Shown: positions 27,247 to 37,150, counted from the first letter of the stretch. The stretch is 64,000 nucleotides of DNA from an uncultured Methylophaga sp. (GCF_947259025.1 NZ_CAMYKO010000006.1:62001-126000); one strand, 5' to 3'. The notes: generated from the letters alone by a model not told the origin. Made by a program: numbers and translations.

Positions 27247-27930
27247 ATGGTTCTGGAGAACGCCCCGAGCTGGCAACGGGCGCTGGATGCGGAGTTTGCC
27301 GCGCCTTATATGCAGGATTTAAAGCAGTTTCTGCGTGCTGAAAAAGACAAGCAAAAAGTCATTTATCCGCATTCATCCAACTGGTTTCATGCGCTGGAAA
27401 CCACGCCACTGGACCAGGTCAAAGTGGTGATCCTGGGTCAGGACCCCTATCATCAGCCGGGCCAAGCTCACGGCCTGTGTTTTTCAGTCAAGCCGGGGGT
27501 GAAAACACCGCCGTCGCTGGTCAATATTTATAAGGAACTGGAATCCGATCTGGGCGTGAAGCCGGTCAGCCACGGCTACCTGGAGAGCTGGGCAAAGCAG
27601 GGCGTGCTGTTACTTAACGCGGTACTGACCGTGGAAGACTCCAAAGCCAATGCTCACCAGGGCAAGGGCTGGGAGCAATTCACCGACCAGGTCATCAGCA
27701 CGGTTAACGAGCAATGTGAAAACGTGGTGTTTATGCTCTGGGGCAGTTATGCCCAGCGCAAGGGCAGCGTGATTGATACCAGCAAGCACCTGGTGCTGAA
27801 AGCGCCGCATCCCTCGCCTTTGTCGGCGCATCGCGGTTTTTTCGGTTGCCGGCATTTCAGCCAGGCTAATCAATACCTTGAGGCCCATGGCGAGACCGCC
27901 ATCAACTGGCAACTGCCGGACACGCCCTGA
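27247..27930 (+). CDS. ung: Uracil-DNA glycosylase
   Basis: A family 1 uracil-DNA glycosylase that removes uracil from DNA in base-excision repair. The 227 residues show the water-activating motif [14 protein letters not shown] (catalytic Asp near residue 64) and the uracil-binding stretch. The leucine intercalation loop is [13 protein letters not shown] near 188, with the catalytic His. The length is typical. Confidence 0.98.
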   Translation: MVLENAPSWQRALDAEFAAPYMQDLKQFLRAEKDKQKVIYPHSSNWFHALETTPLDQVKVVILGQDPYHQPGQAHGLCFSVKPGVKTPPSLVNIYKELESDLGVKPVSHGYLESWAKQGVLLLNAVLTVEDSKANAHQGKGWEQFTDQVISTVNEQCENVVFMLWGSYAQRKGSVIDTSKHLVLKAPHPSPLSAHRGFFGCRHFSQANQYLEAHGETAINWQLPDTP

Positions 27931-28052
27931 CTCTCATTAAATGCTTAAGCGCATGGCGGCGATGATACAATGCGCGCCATGTTGAATATCTCTATCAGCC
28001 ATTTCATTGTCGATCAGTGTGCTTACCGCTTCCTGCAACGGGGAAGTCAGGC

Positions 28053-29942
28053 ATGATTAAATTCACTGAAGTCTCGCTGCGCCGTGGCACCAAGGTGCTG
28101 TTTGAAGCGGCCAGTCTGATTATCCATCCGGGGCAGCGTGTCGGTCTTACCGGCGCCAACGGCACCGGCAAATCCAGTCTGTTTGCCTTATTGCAGGATG
28201 AACTGCATGCCGACACCGGTGAGGTCAGCCTGCCTGACAGCTGGGTGATTGCCCATGTTGCTCAGGAAACCCCGGCGGTTGATATCCCGGCAATTGAGTA
28301 TGTCTTGCAGGGTGACAGCGAACTGACCCGCCTACGAGAGCAACTGGCTGCCGCCGAAAAGGCGGGCGACGGTCACCGGCAGAGCGAATTGCACGACAAG
28401 CTTTTGCATATTGACGGCTATGCGGCTGAAAGCCGGGCCGGTAAATTGATGCACGGGCTGGGCTTTAAAGTCGGCCAGGAAGACTGGCCAGTCACGGCGT
28501 TTTCCGGTGGCTGGCGCATGCGGCTCAACCTGGCTCAGGCACTGATGTGCCGCTCTGATGTGTTACTGCTGGATGAGCCTACCAATCACCTGGATCTGGA
28601 AGCGGTTTACTGGCTTGAAGACTGGCTGCGGGCCTACCCCGGCACCTTGCTGGTGATTTCGCATGACCGCGACTTTCTGGATCGGGTGGTGACCCATGTT
28701 GCCCATATCGAGCAACAGCGGATCAAAATCTACACCGGTAATTATTCCGACTTCGAGCTGGCGAGAGCCGAGCATCTCGCCAACCAGCAGGCGGCGCACC
28801 AGAAACAGCAACGTGAAATTGCCCATATGCGCAGTTTCGTCACCCGCTTTAAAGCCAAGGCCACCAAGGCCCGGCAGGCACAGAGCCGGATCAAGGCTTT
28901 GGAACGAATGGAACTGATTGCCCCGGCACATGTGGACTCACCGTTTCATTTTTCCTTTCTGCCGCCCACCAGGCTGACTAATCCCTTGTTGAAACTGGAT
29001 AAAATCTCGGTCGGCTACAATGACACGCCTTTGATTGAGAAGGTGGAACTCAGTCTGGCACCGGGCGACCGCATCGGCTTGCTCGGCCCTAACGGGGCCG
29101 GTAAATCGACGCTGATTAAACTGATTGCCGGTGTGCTTGATCCCCTGACGGGTAAACGCAAAGAAGCCCGCGATATTACCATCGGCTACTTTGCTCAGCA
29201 CCAACTGGAGCAACTGCGCCCGGAAGACAGCCCGCTGAGGCATCTGCAGCGTTTGGATCGCCAGGCCAGTGAACAGGAACTGCGCGATTTTCTGGGTGGT
29301 TTCGGTTTTCATGGCGATAAAGCGCTGGATCGGGTTGCGCCATTTTCCGGTGGTGAAAAAGCGCGGCTGGTGCTGGCGATCCTGGTCTATCAGCGTCCGG
29401 CATTACTGCTTTTGGACGAACCCACCAACCATCTGGATCTGGAAATGCGGCTGGCTTTAACCGTGGCGCTGCAGGAGTTTGAAGGCGCGCTGGTGGTAGT
29501 TTCGCATGACCGGCATTTACTGCGCAGCGTGACCGATGACTTGTGGCTGGTGTCCGAGGGCAAGGCCGACTTATTTGATGGCGATCTGGATGATTACCGC
29601 CAGTGGTTGCTCAACAAGGATCGTCAGGACAAAAAGCCGGCCGAGACCAGCAGCAATACTAAAAAGCAGGATCGTCAGGCCGCGGCCGCCCGTCGCCAGC
29701 AGCTCCAGCCATTGCGTAATAAAGTCAAAAAGGCCGAGACGCAGATGGATAAGCTGGGGCAGAATCTGAGCGAACTGGAATTACAACTGGCTGATACCTC
29801 ACTTTACACCGACCAGGCTAAAGATGAACTCAAACAACTGCTGCAACAGCAGGCTGATTTGAAAAATGCCCTGGAACAGGCCGAAACCGACTGGATTGAG
29901 GCCAGCGAACAACTGGAAGCGGCACAGGCCGCCGGAGAATAA
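28053..29942 (+). CDS. yheS: ABC-F family ATPase, YheS-like
   Basis: A cytoplasmic ABC-F protein of 629 residues with two nucleotide-binding domains and no membrane segments. The first has Walker A GANGTGKSS and signature FSGGWRMRLNLAQAL; the second has Walker A GPNGAGKST and signature FSGGEKARLVLAIL. Each is followed by LLLDEPTNHLD. ABC-F proteins act on ribosomes. The linker between domains is rich in basic residues, and the C-terminus (about 540-629) is a coiled coil. The ATG at 28053 is chosen since it opens MIKFTEVSL; an earlier in-frame GTG adds an unlikely 12 residues. It is 2 nt from the uup-like gene. Confidence 0.92.
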   Translation: MIKFTEVSLRRGTKVLFEAASLIIHPGQRVGLTGANGTGKSSLFALLQDELHADTGEVSLPDSWVIAHVAQETPAVDIPAIEYVLQGDSELTRLREQLAAAEKAGDGHRQSELHDKLLHIDGYAAESRAGKLMHGLGFKVGQEDWPVTAFSGGWRMRLNLAQALMCRSDVLLLDEPTNHLDLEAVYWLEDWLRAYPGTLLVISHDRDFLDRVVTHVAHIEQQRIKIYTGNYSDFELARAEHLANQQAAHQKQQREIAHMRSFVTRFKAKATKARQAQSRIKALERMELIAPAHVDSPFHFSFLPPTRLTNPLLKLDKISVGYNDTPLIEKVELSLAPGDRIGLLGPNGAGKSTLIKLIAGVLDPLTGKRKEARDITIGYFAQHQLEQLRPEDSPLRHLQRLDRQASEQELRDFLGGFGFHGDKALDRVAPFSGGEKARLVLAILVYQRPALLLLDEPTNHLDLEMRLALTVALQEFEGALVVVSHDRHLLRSVTDDLWLVSEGKADLFDGDLDDYRQWLLNKDRQDKKPAETSSNTKKQDRQAAAARRQQLQPLRNKVKKAETQMDKLGQNLSELELQLADTSLYTDQAKDELKQLLQQQADLKNALEQAETDWIEASEQLEAAQAAGE

Positions 29943-29944
29943 TT

Positions 29945-31849
29945 GTGGCATTACTGTCATTAAAACAGGTGACTGTCAGTTTTGGCGGTCCCAACTTGCT
30001 TAATAAAGTCGATTTCCAGCTGGACCGCGGGGAACGCGTCTGTCTGGTAGGCCGTAACGGTGCCGGCAAATCAACGCTGATGAAACTGATCGGTGGTGAA
30101 ATCAAGGCCGATGGCGGCGAAATTATCGGTCAGAACCAGAAGATTGCCCGCCTCGAGCAGGAAGTGCCTACCGGGACTCATGGCAAGGTGTTTGATGTGG
30201 TGGCAGCCGGTCTGGGCGAGATTGCGCCGATGCTGGTGGAGTATCACGATATTGTGCATCAACTGGAAACGGACAGCTCCGAAGCGTTGCTGAGCAGACT
30301 GGAAAAAGCCCAGCATAAGCTGGAAGCGGCAGATGGCTGGTCAGTAGAACAGCAGGTGGAGACGGTGATTTCACGATTATCGCTGGATGCCGATGCTGAC
30401 TTTGACAGTCTTTCTGGCGGTAAAAAGCGGCGGGTGTTGCTGGCGCAGGCATTGGTCAAACAGCCCGATATTCTGCTGCTGGACGAGCCCACCAACCATC
30501 TGGATATTGAATCCATCACCTGGCTGGAAGGCTTTCTTAAAAGCTACGGTGGCACGCTACTGTTTATTACCCACGACCGCACCTTCCTGCAGGCTTTGGC
30601 TACTCGGATTGTGCAGCTGGATCGCGGCGAGCTGAGCAGCTTCCCCGGTGATTATCAGAACTACCTGAAAAAGCGCGAAGAAATGCTGGCGGCCGAGGCC
30701 GAGCAGAACGCCCAGTTTGATAAAAAGCTGGCCCAGGAAGAAGTCTGGATCCGTCAGGGCATCAAGGCCCGCCGTACCCGGAATGAAGGCCGCGTTCGCG
30801 CCCTGGAGAAAATGCGCCGTGAACGCAGTCAGCGCCGCGAACGCCAGGGTAGTGTCAGTATGCAGTTGCAGGAAGCCGAGCGCAGCGGCAAGCTGGTGAT
30901 AGAAGCGGAAAATATCAGCCAGAGCTATGACGGCAAAACCTTGTTTGAAAACTTCATCACCTTAATCCAGCGTGGTGACCGTATCGGCATTATCGGCCCC
31001 AATGGCTGCGGTAAAAGTACCTTGCTGTCGATTCTGCTTAAACGCTTGGAACCTGAGCAGGGCGAGGTCAAACTGGGTACCAACCTGGAAATTGCCTTTT
31101 TCGACCAGTTGCGTAGCCAGCTGGAAGAAGAGGAAAGTGTGGTGCATAACGTTGGCCAGGGTAGTGACCATGTTGATATCAATGGCAGTCGTAAACATAT
31201 TATCGGTTACCTGCAGGATTTTCTGTTCACACCCGAGCGGGCCAGAACCCCGGTCAAAGCCCTATCCGGTGGTGAGCGTAACCGCCTGCTGCTGGCCAAG
31301 CTGTTTACCCAGCCGGCCAATCTGCTGGTAATGGACGAACCCACCAACGATCTGGACGCCGAAACCCTGGATCTGCTGGAAGATCTGCTGATGAATTACA
31401 GCGGCACCTTATTGCTGGTAAGCCATGACCGGGCGTTTCTCAATAATGTGGTCACCAGCAGTATCGTGTTTGATGAAGACGGGGGACTGCGCGAATATGT
31501 CGGTGGTTATGATGACTGGCTGCGCCAGCGTGCCGAACAGCAAAAGCCTGCTGCTAAATCAGCAAATAAGCAGGCACAAGCAACCAAACCGGCTGCCAAA
31601 AAGAAATCGACGCTGACCTATCAGGAACAGCTTGATCTGAAAGCCCTGCCGGCCAAAATCGAGGAACTGGAAGCCCGTCAGCAGGCGTTTAATGAACAGA
31701 TGTCAGATCCGGCTTTTTACCAGCAGGACGCCGATAAAATCAGCGAAGTACAGAAACAGGTCGCGGCGCTGGAAGCCGAGATGGAAGCCGCCTTCGAGCG
31801 TTGGGAAACGCTCGAAGACAAAGACGGATCACAGTCAGGCGGAGATTGA
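29945..31849 (+). CDS. uup: ABC-F family ATPase, Uup-like
   Basis: A second ABC-F ATPase, 634 residues, starting at GTG 29945. The first domain has GRNGAGKST and SGGKKRRVLLAQALV, the second GPNGCGKST and SGGERNRLLLAKLF, with Walker B LLLDEPTNHLD and LVMDEPTNDLD. The C-terminal 80 residues form the coiled coil characteristic of Uup, which binds branched DNA and affects transposon excision and ribosome assembly. The Ala/Lys-rich linker (about 530-560) precedes it. It lies directly after the yheS-like gene, and its end overlaps the convergent amt fusion by 15 nt. Confidence 0.92.
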   Translation: MALLSLKQVTVSFGGPNLLNKVDFQLDRGERVCLVGRNGAGKSTLMKLIGGEIKADGGEIIGQNQKIARLEQEVPTGTHGKVFDVVAAGLGEIAPMLVEYHDIVHQLETDSSEALLSRLEKAQHKLEAADGWSVEQQVETVISRLSLDADADFDSLSGGKKRRVLLAQALVKQPDILLLDEPTNHLDIESITWLEGFLKSYGGTLLFITHDRTFLQALATRIVQLDRGELSSFPGDYQNYLKKREEMLAAEAEQNAQFDKKLAQEEVWIRQGIKARRTRNEGRVRALEKMRRERSQRRERQGSVSMQLQEAERSGKLVIEAENISQSYDGKTLFENFITLIQRGDRIGIIGPNGCGKSTLLSILLKRLEPEQGEVKLGTNLEIAFFDQLRSQLEEEESVVHNVGQGSDHVDINGSRKHIIGYLQDFLFTPERARTPVKALSGGERNRLLLAKLFTQPANLLVMDEPTNDLDAETLDLLEDLLMNYSGTLLLVSHDRAFLNNVVTSSIVFDEDGGLREYVGGYDDWLRQRAEQQKPAAKSANKQAQATKPAAKKKSTLTYQEQLDLKALPAKIEELEARQQAFNEQMSDPAFYQQDADKISEVQKQVAALEAEMEAAFERWETLEDKDGSQSGGD

Positions 31850-34800
31850 GTCACTCAGCAAAGATGTTATTTCTGACACAGGAATGGGTTTGCTGAATAA
31901 ATAGCCCTGGTAGATATCACAGCGTTGCGTTTTGAGAAATTCGAGCTGTGCTTGATTTTCGACGCCTTCAGCCACGATTTGCAGGCCCAGGCTCTTACCC
32001 AAGGTGATGATAGCCATACATATTGCTGCATCCTGATGATTTGACTGGCATTCCCTGACAAACGCCTGATCAATTTTGAGGATGTCGACCGGGAAGCGTT
32101 TGAGATAACTCAATGAGGAATAGCCAGTACCGAAATCATCTATCGACAGGCGAATGCCGGTGTTCTTGAGTGAGTTCATCGCCGCAATGCTGTCTTCATT
32201 GTTACCGGTTAGAACCCCTTCGGTGATCTCGAATTCAAGCAACTCGCCATTAAGCTGATGCTGTTCGAGCACAGCACTGACCATGGAAGGCAATGACGCT
32301 GAATATAAATGATGACCGGAAATATTGACAGCGACGGGAAGCAGCCGAATACCCTCCTCCCGCCATTGTGCCAGCTGCCGGGCGACAGAGGATATGACCC
32401 ATTCGTCCAGCTTGATCATCAGATCAGAGGCTTCAATCAGGGGAATGAACTCACCGGGCATAATCAGGCCATGCTCGGGATGCCGCCACCGCACCAGTGC
32501 CTCAAAGCCGATAATCTCGTCGCTTTTCAAACAGACTTTAGGTTGATAATGTAATTCAAGTTGATTGTTTTTGAGGGCTGTCGGCAAAGCATTTTCAAGC
32601 TCAAACTGTTGCTTATTTTCCTCGCTCATCGCTTTAGTAAATACGCGGTAGGTGTTGCGTCCGGCCTGTTTTGCCCGATACATGGCGATATCGGCACGCT
32701 GCATCAGTTGTTCGGTGTTGATCCCGCCGTTGTCGGATATCGCAATACCGATACTGGTTCTGACGACCAGGTTTTCTTTATTCAGTTGAACAGGTGCCTG
32801 CATGGCCTCGATAACCTGTTTGGCTTTATTTTCGGCATGCTCTTGTGTCACCTCGCCGGAGAGTACCAATACGAACTCGTCGCCTCCCCAGCGGCCAACC
32901 AGATCTGTCTCACGAGTGACTGCCGATAATCTCTTGGCCGTTTCACACAATAGTTGATCCCCTGCCTTGTGGCCGAGGTTATCATTGATCTTTTTGAACT
33001 GATCCAGGTCCAGGAACATCAGTATCACCGACCCCCTGGACTCACGGTGATGTTGAATACGTTTTTTCAGGTTATTCAGGAAATAGGTACGGTTGTAAAG
33101 GCCTGTCAGTGGATCATGGTAAGCCAGCATTTTGAGTCGGTTCTGTAACTTGATTTGCTGGGTGATATCCCTGATGTGCAGTGTGTACTCAACGTCTGAA
33201 AAACTGGTTTCTGTTGTCTGGGTCACGACAATTTCTGCAGGGAATTCAATCCCATCACTACGAGACAACTCTGTAATATTCTGCCGCTTCAGTACCAGAC
33301 CTTCACTGGCTACAAAACCCTGTTCCAGGCTTGATAGGGCAGCCGGGCGGGACTCTTCCGAGATAAAGAGATGGAAGAAGCTCTGACCCAGCACTGATTT
33401 TCTCGACATCCCGAAACATTGTTGAGCAGCCGGGTTGAACTCGATGATTTCGCCGCGGGCATTGATGGTGACAATGCAGTCCATTGCCGCTTCCAGAATA
33501 GCGCCTTTCCGGAATTCACTCTGTTTGAAGGCGTTGAACGCTTCATCGCGTTTCTTTATCTCTTCATTCACTTTATCGATGACGCGATTGTATTGTTGTG
33601 CAATCTGGCCGACTTCGGTAAACGGCTCAACCGGTACTCTGCTGGAAAAATCAGATTGCTGCTGCTGACTTTGCATCGTTGATAACAGATCATAGCTCTC
33701 GGTACTCACCCGATGCTCAGCGACGTTGAGTCCGATCAGCTCTGATTCGGCGTCCACGCGTAATGACAAGTAACGGTTAATTAGATGTAAAAGGACAAAT
33801 GCCACCGAAAAACTGTAGACACCAATAGCCGTGATACCGATAGTCTGAACCCACAACTGTTCCAGTGTGGTGAGGCCGGTGCCTATCGCTTGAGTTTTAC
33901 CAAAGATGGCCACTGCCAGCGTTCCCCAGATACCGGCAAACAGATGAACCGGCACCACACCGATGGCATCATCAACTTGATGACGATCCAGCAGACGGTG
34001 ACCATAGAAGACAAGCACACCTCCGATAACACCGATAATGAGCGCCTGACTGGGGCTGACAATATGACAATTGGCTGTGATCGAGACCAGTCCGCCCAGG
34101 ATACCATTGATGATCATCAGCACATCCACATAGCCATCAAACAGATATTTAAGAATACTGGTAGCGATTCCGCCCCAGACACCGGCCAGAATGGTGTTAA
34201 GAACAATAACCGGTATATTGTCGCCCCAGGCGAGGGTACTGCCGGCATTGAAGCCAAACCAGCCAAACCAGATCAAAAGGCCACCCAGAGCGGCCAGCGG
34301 CAGGTTGCTGCCGGTGATATGGTTAGCTGACCTGTCATAGCGCCCGATCCTTGGTCCAATAATCAATACCGCTGCCAGAGCAACCCAGCCACCCACAGAG
34401 TGAACCACTGTCGAGCCCGCAAAATCGACAAACCCCATATTTGCCAGCCAGCCGGAGGATGAGTTTTCAATGATGCCGCCCCAGGCCCAGTGGCCAATGA
34501 CCGGGTAGATAAACAATGCGATGACGATGGTGATGGCCACATAGCCGAAGTAGCTCGTTCTTTCAGCGACCGCGCCGGAGACGAGAGTTGCGGCGGTGCC
34601 GCAGAACATCATCTGAAAGATAAAGAATGCGATCAGTCCGGCAGAACTGAGTTCTCCAAACAGGAAATTGTTCGTGCCTATCCATCCTCCGGCACTTTGC
34701 CCGAACATCAGGCCGAAACCGACTAACCAGAAAATAGCACTCGCCAGGGTAAAGTCAGTAATATTTTTGGCGGCGACATTGATACTGTTCTTGCTTCGTA

Positions 34801-34882
34801 CCATGCCACTCTCAAGACAGAGAAAACCCGCCTGCATTAGAAAAACCAGAAACGCTGAGACCAGCAACCAAAGACTTTCCAC
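31835..34882 (-). CDS. Ammonium transporter-PAS-GGDEF-EAL fusion
   Basis: A 1015-residue sensor that joins an ammonium channel to c-di-GMP enzymes. Residues 1-375 are an Amt domain with about 11 membrane segments and the twin pore histidines H161 (in FAGSTVVHSVGGW) and H313 (in VVPVHLFAG). A linker helix leads to a PAS domain (about 455-575). GGDEF (585-745) has intact GGDEF at 666-670 and an inhibitory RETD site at 657-660. EAL (765-1010) has EAL at 794-796, DDFG at 915-918 and AEGVEN at 981-986, so both activities look possible. The start is GTG at 34882 with AAGGA upstream. Ammonium released from methylamine is a plausible signal. Confidence 0.93.
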   Translation of the reverse strand: MESLWLLVSAFLVFLMQAGFLCLESGMVRSKNSINVAAKNITDFTLASAIFWLVGFGLMFGQSAGGWIGTNNFLFGELSSAGLIAFFIFQMMFCGTAATLVSGAVAERTSYFGYVAITIVIALFIYPVIGHWAWGGIIENSSSGWLANMGFVDFAGSTVVHSVGGWVALAAVLIIGPRIGRYDRSANHITGSNLPLAALGGLLIWFGWFGFNAGSTLAWGDNIPVIVLNTILAGVWGGIATSILKYLFDGYVDVLMIINGILGGLVSITANCHIVSPSQALIIGVIGGVLVFYGHRLLDRHQVDDAIGVVPVHLFAGIWGTLAVAIFGKTQAIGTGLTTLEQLWVQTIGITAIGVYSFSVAFVLLHLINRYLSLRVDAESELIGLNVAEHRVSTESYDLLSTMQSQQQQSDFSSRVPVEPFTEVGQIAQQYNRVIDKVNEEIKKRDEAFNAFKQSEFRKGAILEAAMDCIVTINARGEIIEFNPAAQQCFGMSRKSVLGQSFFHLFISEESRPAALSSLEQGFVASEGLVLKRQNITELSRSDGIEFPAEIVVTQTTETSFSDVEYTLHIRDITQQIKLQNRLKMLAYHDPLTGLYNRTYFLNNLKKRIQHHRESRGSVILMFLDLDQFKKINDNLGHKAGDQLLCETAKRLSAVTRETDLVGRWGGDEFVLVLSGEVTQEHAENKAKQVIEAMQAPVQLNKENLVVRTSIGIAISDNGGINTEQLMQRADIAMYRAKQAGRNTYRVFTKAMSEENKQQFELENALPTALKNNQLELHYQPKVCLKSDEIIGFEALVRWRHPEHGLIMPGEFIPLIEASDLMIKLDEWVISSVARQLAQWREEGIRLLPVAVNISGHHLYSASLPSMVSAVLEQHQLNGELLEFEITEGVLTGNNEDSIAAMNSLKNTGIRLSIDDFGTGYSSLSYLKRFPVDILKIDQAFVRECQSNHQDAAICMAIITLGKSLGLQIVAEGVENQAQLEFLKTQRCDIYQGYLFSKPIPVSEITSLLSDSISA

Positions 34883-35003
34883 ACATAATTCCTTATTGTC
34901 AGTCTATAGTTTTACGGCAACTCTAACGAAAAATCCATGCTAAATTATTGACCTTAAATAGGAATATTTATTCCACTTTTAGAAATTGTCTGTAGATAAC
35001 CAC

Positions 35004-35041
35004 AAAAAAAGCCATTGCCGGATGCCGACAATGGCCTTTTG
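35004..35041 (-). terminator. Terminator after the membrane cytochrome gene
   Basis: GCCATTG and CAATGGC (35011-35017 and 35028-35034) form a stem that continues inward with one mismatch. The - strand then reads into a run of seven T (35010-35004). The opposite side has TTTT as well, so it may work both ways. Confidence 0.75.
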
Positions 35042-35063
35042 ATGTTTACAGGGTGTTCAGTCC

Positions 35064-35828
35064 CTATTCATCCAGTAGCGCGTCCCGGTCATCCACGCCC
35101 CTGCGCGGCAAGATCCACATTTCATACATAGATACCAGCCACATAAAGGCAAACGACAAGGCCATTGAGCCACCGGCCACAATCACCAGCCAGGCAAAAT
35201 TCGGATTGAGCTTGGTCAGCCACCAGGACGCGATATCAACCAGCAGGAAGGCATAGGGCGTACAAATTGCGATTACCTTGAGCGGTTTGGGCACACCTGC
35301 AGCCAGACTGAATATCAGGCCCACAAACATAAAGATAAAGGCAATGCCGAACAGGTGAATGTGCGACACCCGGGCCAGTGATGAGAATGAGGCACCTGTA
35401 TCAACCAACGCCCGATCCTTGATGGCCTGGAAGTTGGTGTAATCCGGAATCGGCATACCCGAGTCGGCGTTGTGACAGGCAATACATTTGGCTTCAAAGA
35501 TCTGTTTTACGCCACTGCTCTCATAAGTTTCTTCGGTAGCACCCTGGTGAATCCAGGTAATAATCTGGGCCCGTTCTTCATCAGAGGCCATGGGCTTCAT
35601 CGAACCATGCAGCTTATTCTCCAGCAAAGAGCCACTGCGGTTGCCGTAGTAGCTGTAGACGATATCGTCTACCGACAGGCCATATTCTCCATCGGCCAGG
35701 CCGTGAGTAAGCTGGATCTGTACCAGCGCCATCAGGTAACCGACGGCAACCACGATCAGGTAGCCGCTGAATAACGCTTTCAGCGAAGTACCCTGACTGG
35801 CCAGATTAAGGTTGTGCGATAAAGCCAT
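35064..35828 (-). CDS. Membrane protein with a c-type haem motif
   Basis: A 254-residue membrane protein. It has one N-terminal membrane segment (about 18-40), a periplasmic domain of about 110 residues with a single haem c motif CIACH, and four C-terminal membrane segments from about residue 155 to 242. The stretch before the haem motif (MASDEERAQIITWIHQGA) resembles the start of a cytochrome c domain, and Met63 to Met66 offer possible axial ligands. No enzyme subunit is encoded beside it. Its partner is unknown; a quinol- or cytochrome-linked electron-transfer role is inference. Confidence 0.75.
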   Translation of the reverse strand: MALSHNLNLASQGTSLKALFSGYLIVVAVGYLMALVQIQLTHGLADGEYGLSVDDIVYSYYGNRSGSLLENKLHGSMKPMASDEERAQIITWIHQGATEETYESSGVKQIFEAKCIACHNADSGMPIPDYTNFQAIKDRALVDTGASFSSLARVSHIHLFGIAFIFMFVGLIFSLAAGVPKPLKVIAICTPYAFLLVDIASWWLTKLNPNFAWLVIVAGGSMALSFAFMWLVSMYEMWILPRRGVDDRDALLDE

Positions 35829-35897
35829 GGTTTTTCCTTTATAAATTGTGTGGATATTATGTTATTACATTCGGCCACACTTGAGTAGCAAACGCGG

Positions 35898-36653
35898 CTA
35901 TTGAGTGAAGACTTTTTTCAATAACTCGGTGGATCGCGCTGCCGGATTTTCACGGATTTTCTTTTCTTCTGCGGCAAGCATGGTGAACAAGCCATCCAGC
36001 GCTTGTTCAGTGACGTAGTCAGGCAGATTGACGTTCAGATTTTCACCCACCACAGGCACGCTTGAAACTTTGTCATTGAGCTGACTGTAATAGCGGGTTG
36101 AGCCCACCTGATCCAGCGAGTTTTTGATAGTAGGCCGGAACAGTTCAGTCAGTCTGCCACTGGTTTTATCGCGAAAATATTCGGTGGCGGCATTGTCACC
36201 ACCATTGAGAATGTTTTTGGCATCCTCAATGCTCATAGCCTTGATCGCATCAACCACAATACGGGTCGCTTCGGGTGCAGCCGCTTCTGCGGCCCGGTTC
36301 ATGCTGGTTTCAAACTCATCGGCCAGACTGCCGACGCCGAGCTGGCGCATCAGATCCCCGGCTTTCTGTACCTGTGGTGGCAGTGGGATGCGGATGTTGG
36401 GATTTTTGAGATAGCCATCGGTCTGGCTGATTTGATCAATAGCGCGCTCACTGCCCACGGTCAGAGCTTCCTTGAGTCCGGAGATGACCGTGCCGGTATC
36501 AAGCTGACTGGTATCAGGGTTCTGATCACCCGGCAGCAGGGTCTTGCCGGCATCTTTCAGATCATCAATCATTTTGCCCCAGTCGGCCTGGGCAGTGCCG
36601 ATAGACAGGCCTTGGCTGAGTAGCAATACAGTCACGAAGGCTTTTGCTTTCAT
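35898..36653 (-). CDS. DUF4197 exported protein
   Basis: An exported protein of 251 residues that matches the DUF4197 family in length and style. The signal peptide AKAFVTVLLLSQGLSIGTAQA ends with AQA before DWGKM. The mature part is helical with repeated features such as GLKEALTVGSERAIDQIS near residue 60, ATEYFRDKTSGRL and PDYVTEQALDGLFTMLAAEE. The ATG at 36653 follows AAGGA, so a longer in-frame start with three Cys is rejected. The family function is unknown. Confidence 0.8.
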   Translation of the reverse strand: MKAKAFVTVLLLSQGLSIGTAQADWGKMIDDLKDAGKTLLPGDQNPDTSQLDTGTVISGLKEALTVGSERAIDQISQTDGYLKNPNIRIPLPPQVQKAGDLMRQLGVGSLADEFETSMNRAAEAAAPEATRIVVDAIKAMSIEDAKNILNGGDNAATEYFRDKTSGRLTELFRPTIKNSLDQVGSTRYYSQLNDKVSSVPVVGENLNVNLPDYVTEQALDGLFTMLAAEEKKIRENPAARSTELLKKVFTQ

Positions 36654-36801
36654 CACGATATCCTTTTGCTTACTGTGGCAACATTGCGCACAGCTTTTTG
36701 TCATTGTCGCTGATGCAGTTTGCCAGTCAAGTCAGGCGACTGCCCCCCGGCGATGCATCGCTCAGTCTGCAGCAAACAGATGACAGAATAAAAAACCGGA
36801 C

Positions 36802-36837
36802 AAAAAAAAGGCCGGTCAGTTTGCGCTGACCGGCCTT
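36802..36837 (-). terminator. Terminator after the cold-shock gene
   Basis: A perfect 12-bp stem, AAGGCCGGTCAG (36808-36819) with CTGACCGGCCTT (36826-36837), and a 6-nt loop are followed on the - strand by a run of seven to eight T (36809-36802). Confidence 0.93.
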
Positions 36838-36858
36838 GGATATTCTATAGGCAATGCA

Positions 36859-37068
36859 TCAGGTGGGAATAACGTTTTCCGCTTGCGGGCCTTTCTGACC
36901 CTGGGTGACTTCCATCGTCACTGCCTGTCCTTCTTTCAATGTTCTAAAGCCTTCTGCCTTAATCGCGGTGTGATGGACAAAAACATCGGGGCCATCAACC
37001 TGTTCAATAAAACCGAATCCCTTAGCATCATTGAACCATTTAACTGTTCCTGTTACTTGATCTGCCAT
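36859..37068 (-). CDS. Cold-shock domain protein, CspA family
   Basis: A 69-residue single-strand nucleic-acid chaperone. The two RNA-binding motifs are intact: KGFGFIEQ (RNP1) and VFVHHTAI (RNP2). The protein starts [13 protein letters not shown] and ends GPQAENVIP, typical of CspA/CspD-type proteins. A strong -10 lies about 75 nt upstream and the leader can fold, as in cspA-type genes. Whether it is induced by cold cannot be said. Confidence 0.97.
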   Translation of the reverse strand: MADQVTGTVKWFNDAKGFGFIEQVDGPDVFVHHTAIKAEGFRTLKEGQAVTMEVTQGQKGPQAENVIPT

Positions 37069-37150
37069 ATCAACCTCAATCTAAAAAACTATGCCAGCGC
37101 CTTCCAGCGTCGGCGATTTAACTGCTCCTGATGGAGCTTATTGCATTGTA
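37069..37150 (-). promoter_or_regulatory. Promoter and structured leader of the cold-shock gene
   Basis: On the - strand TACAAT (37150-37145) is a good -10; a TGACTT-like -35 sits 18 nt upstream. The predicted leader of about 70 nt opens with a perfect hairpin GCTCC-ATCA-GGAGC (37137-37124). A second GC-rich region, GACGCTGGAAGGCGCTGG, precedes the ribosome binding site. Structured leaders control cspA-type mRNAs by temperature. Confidence 0.5.
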
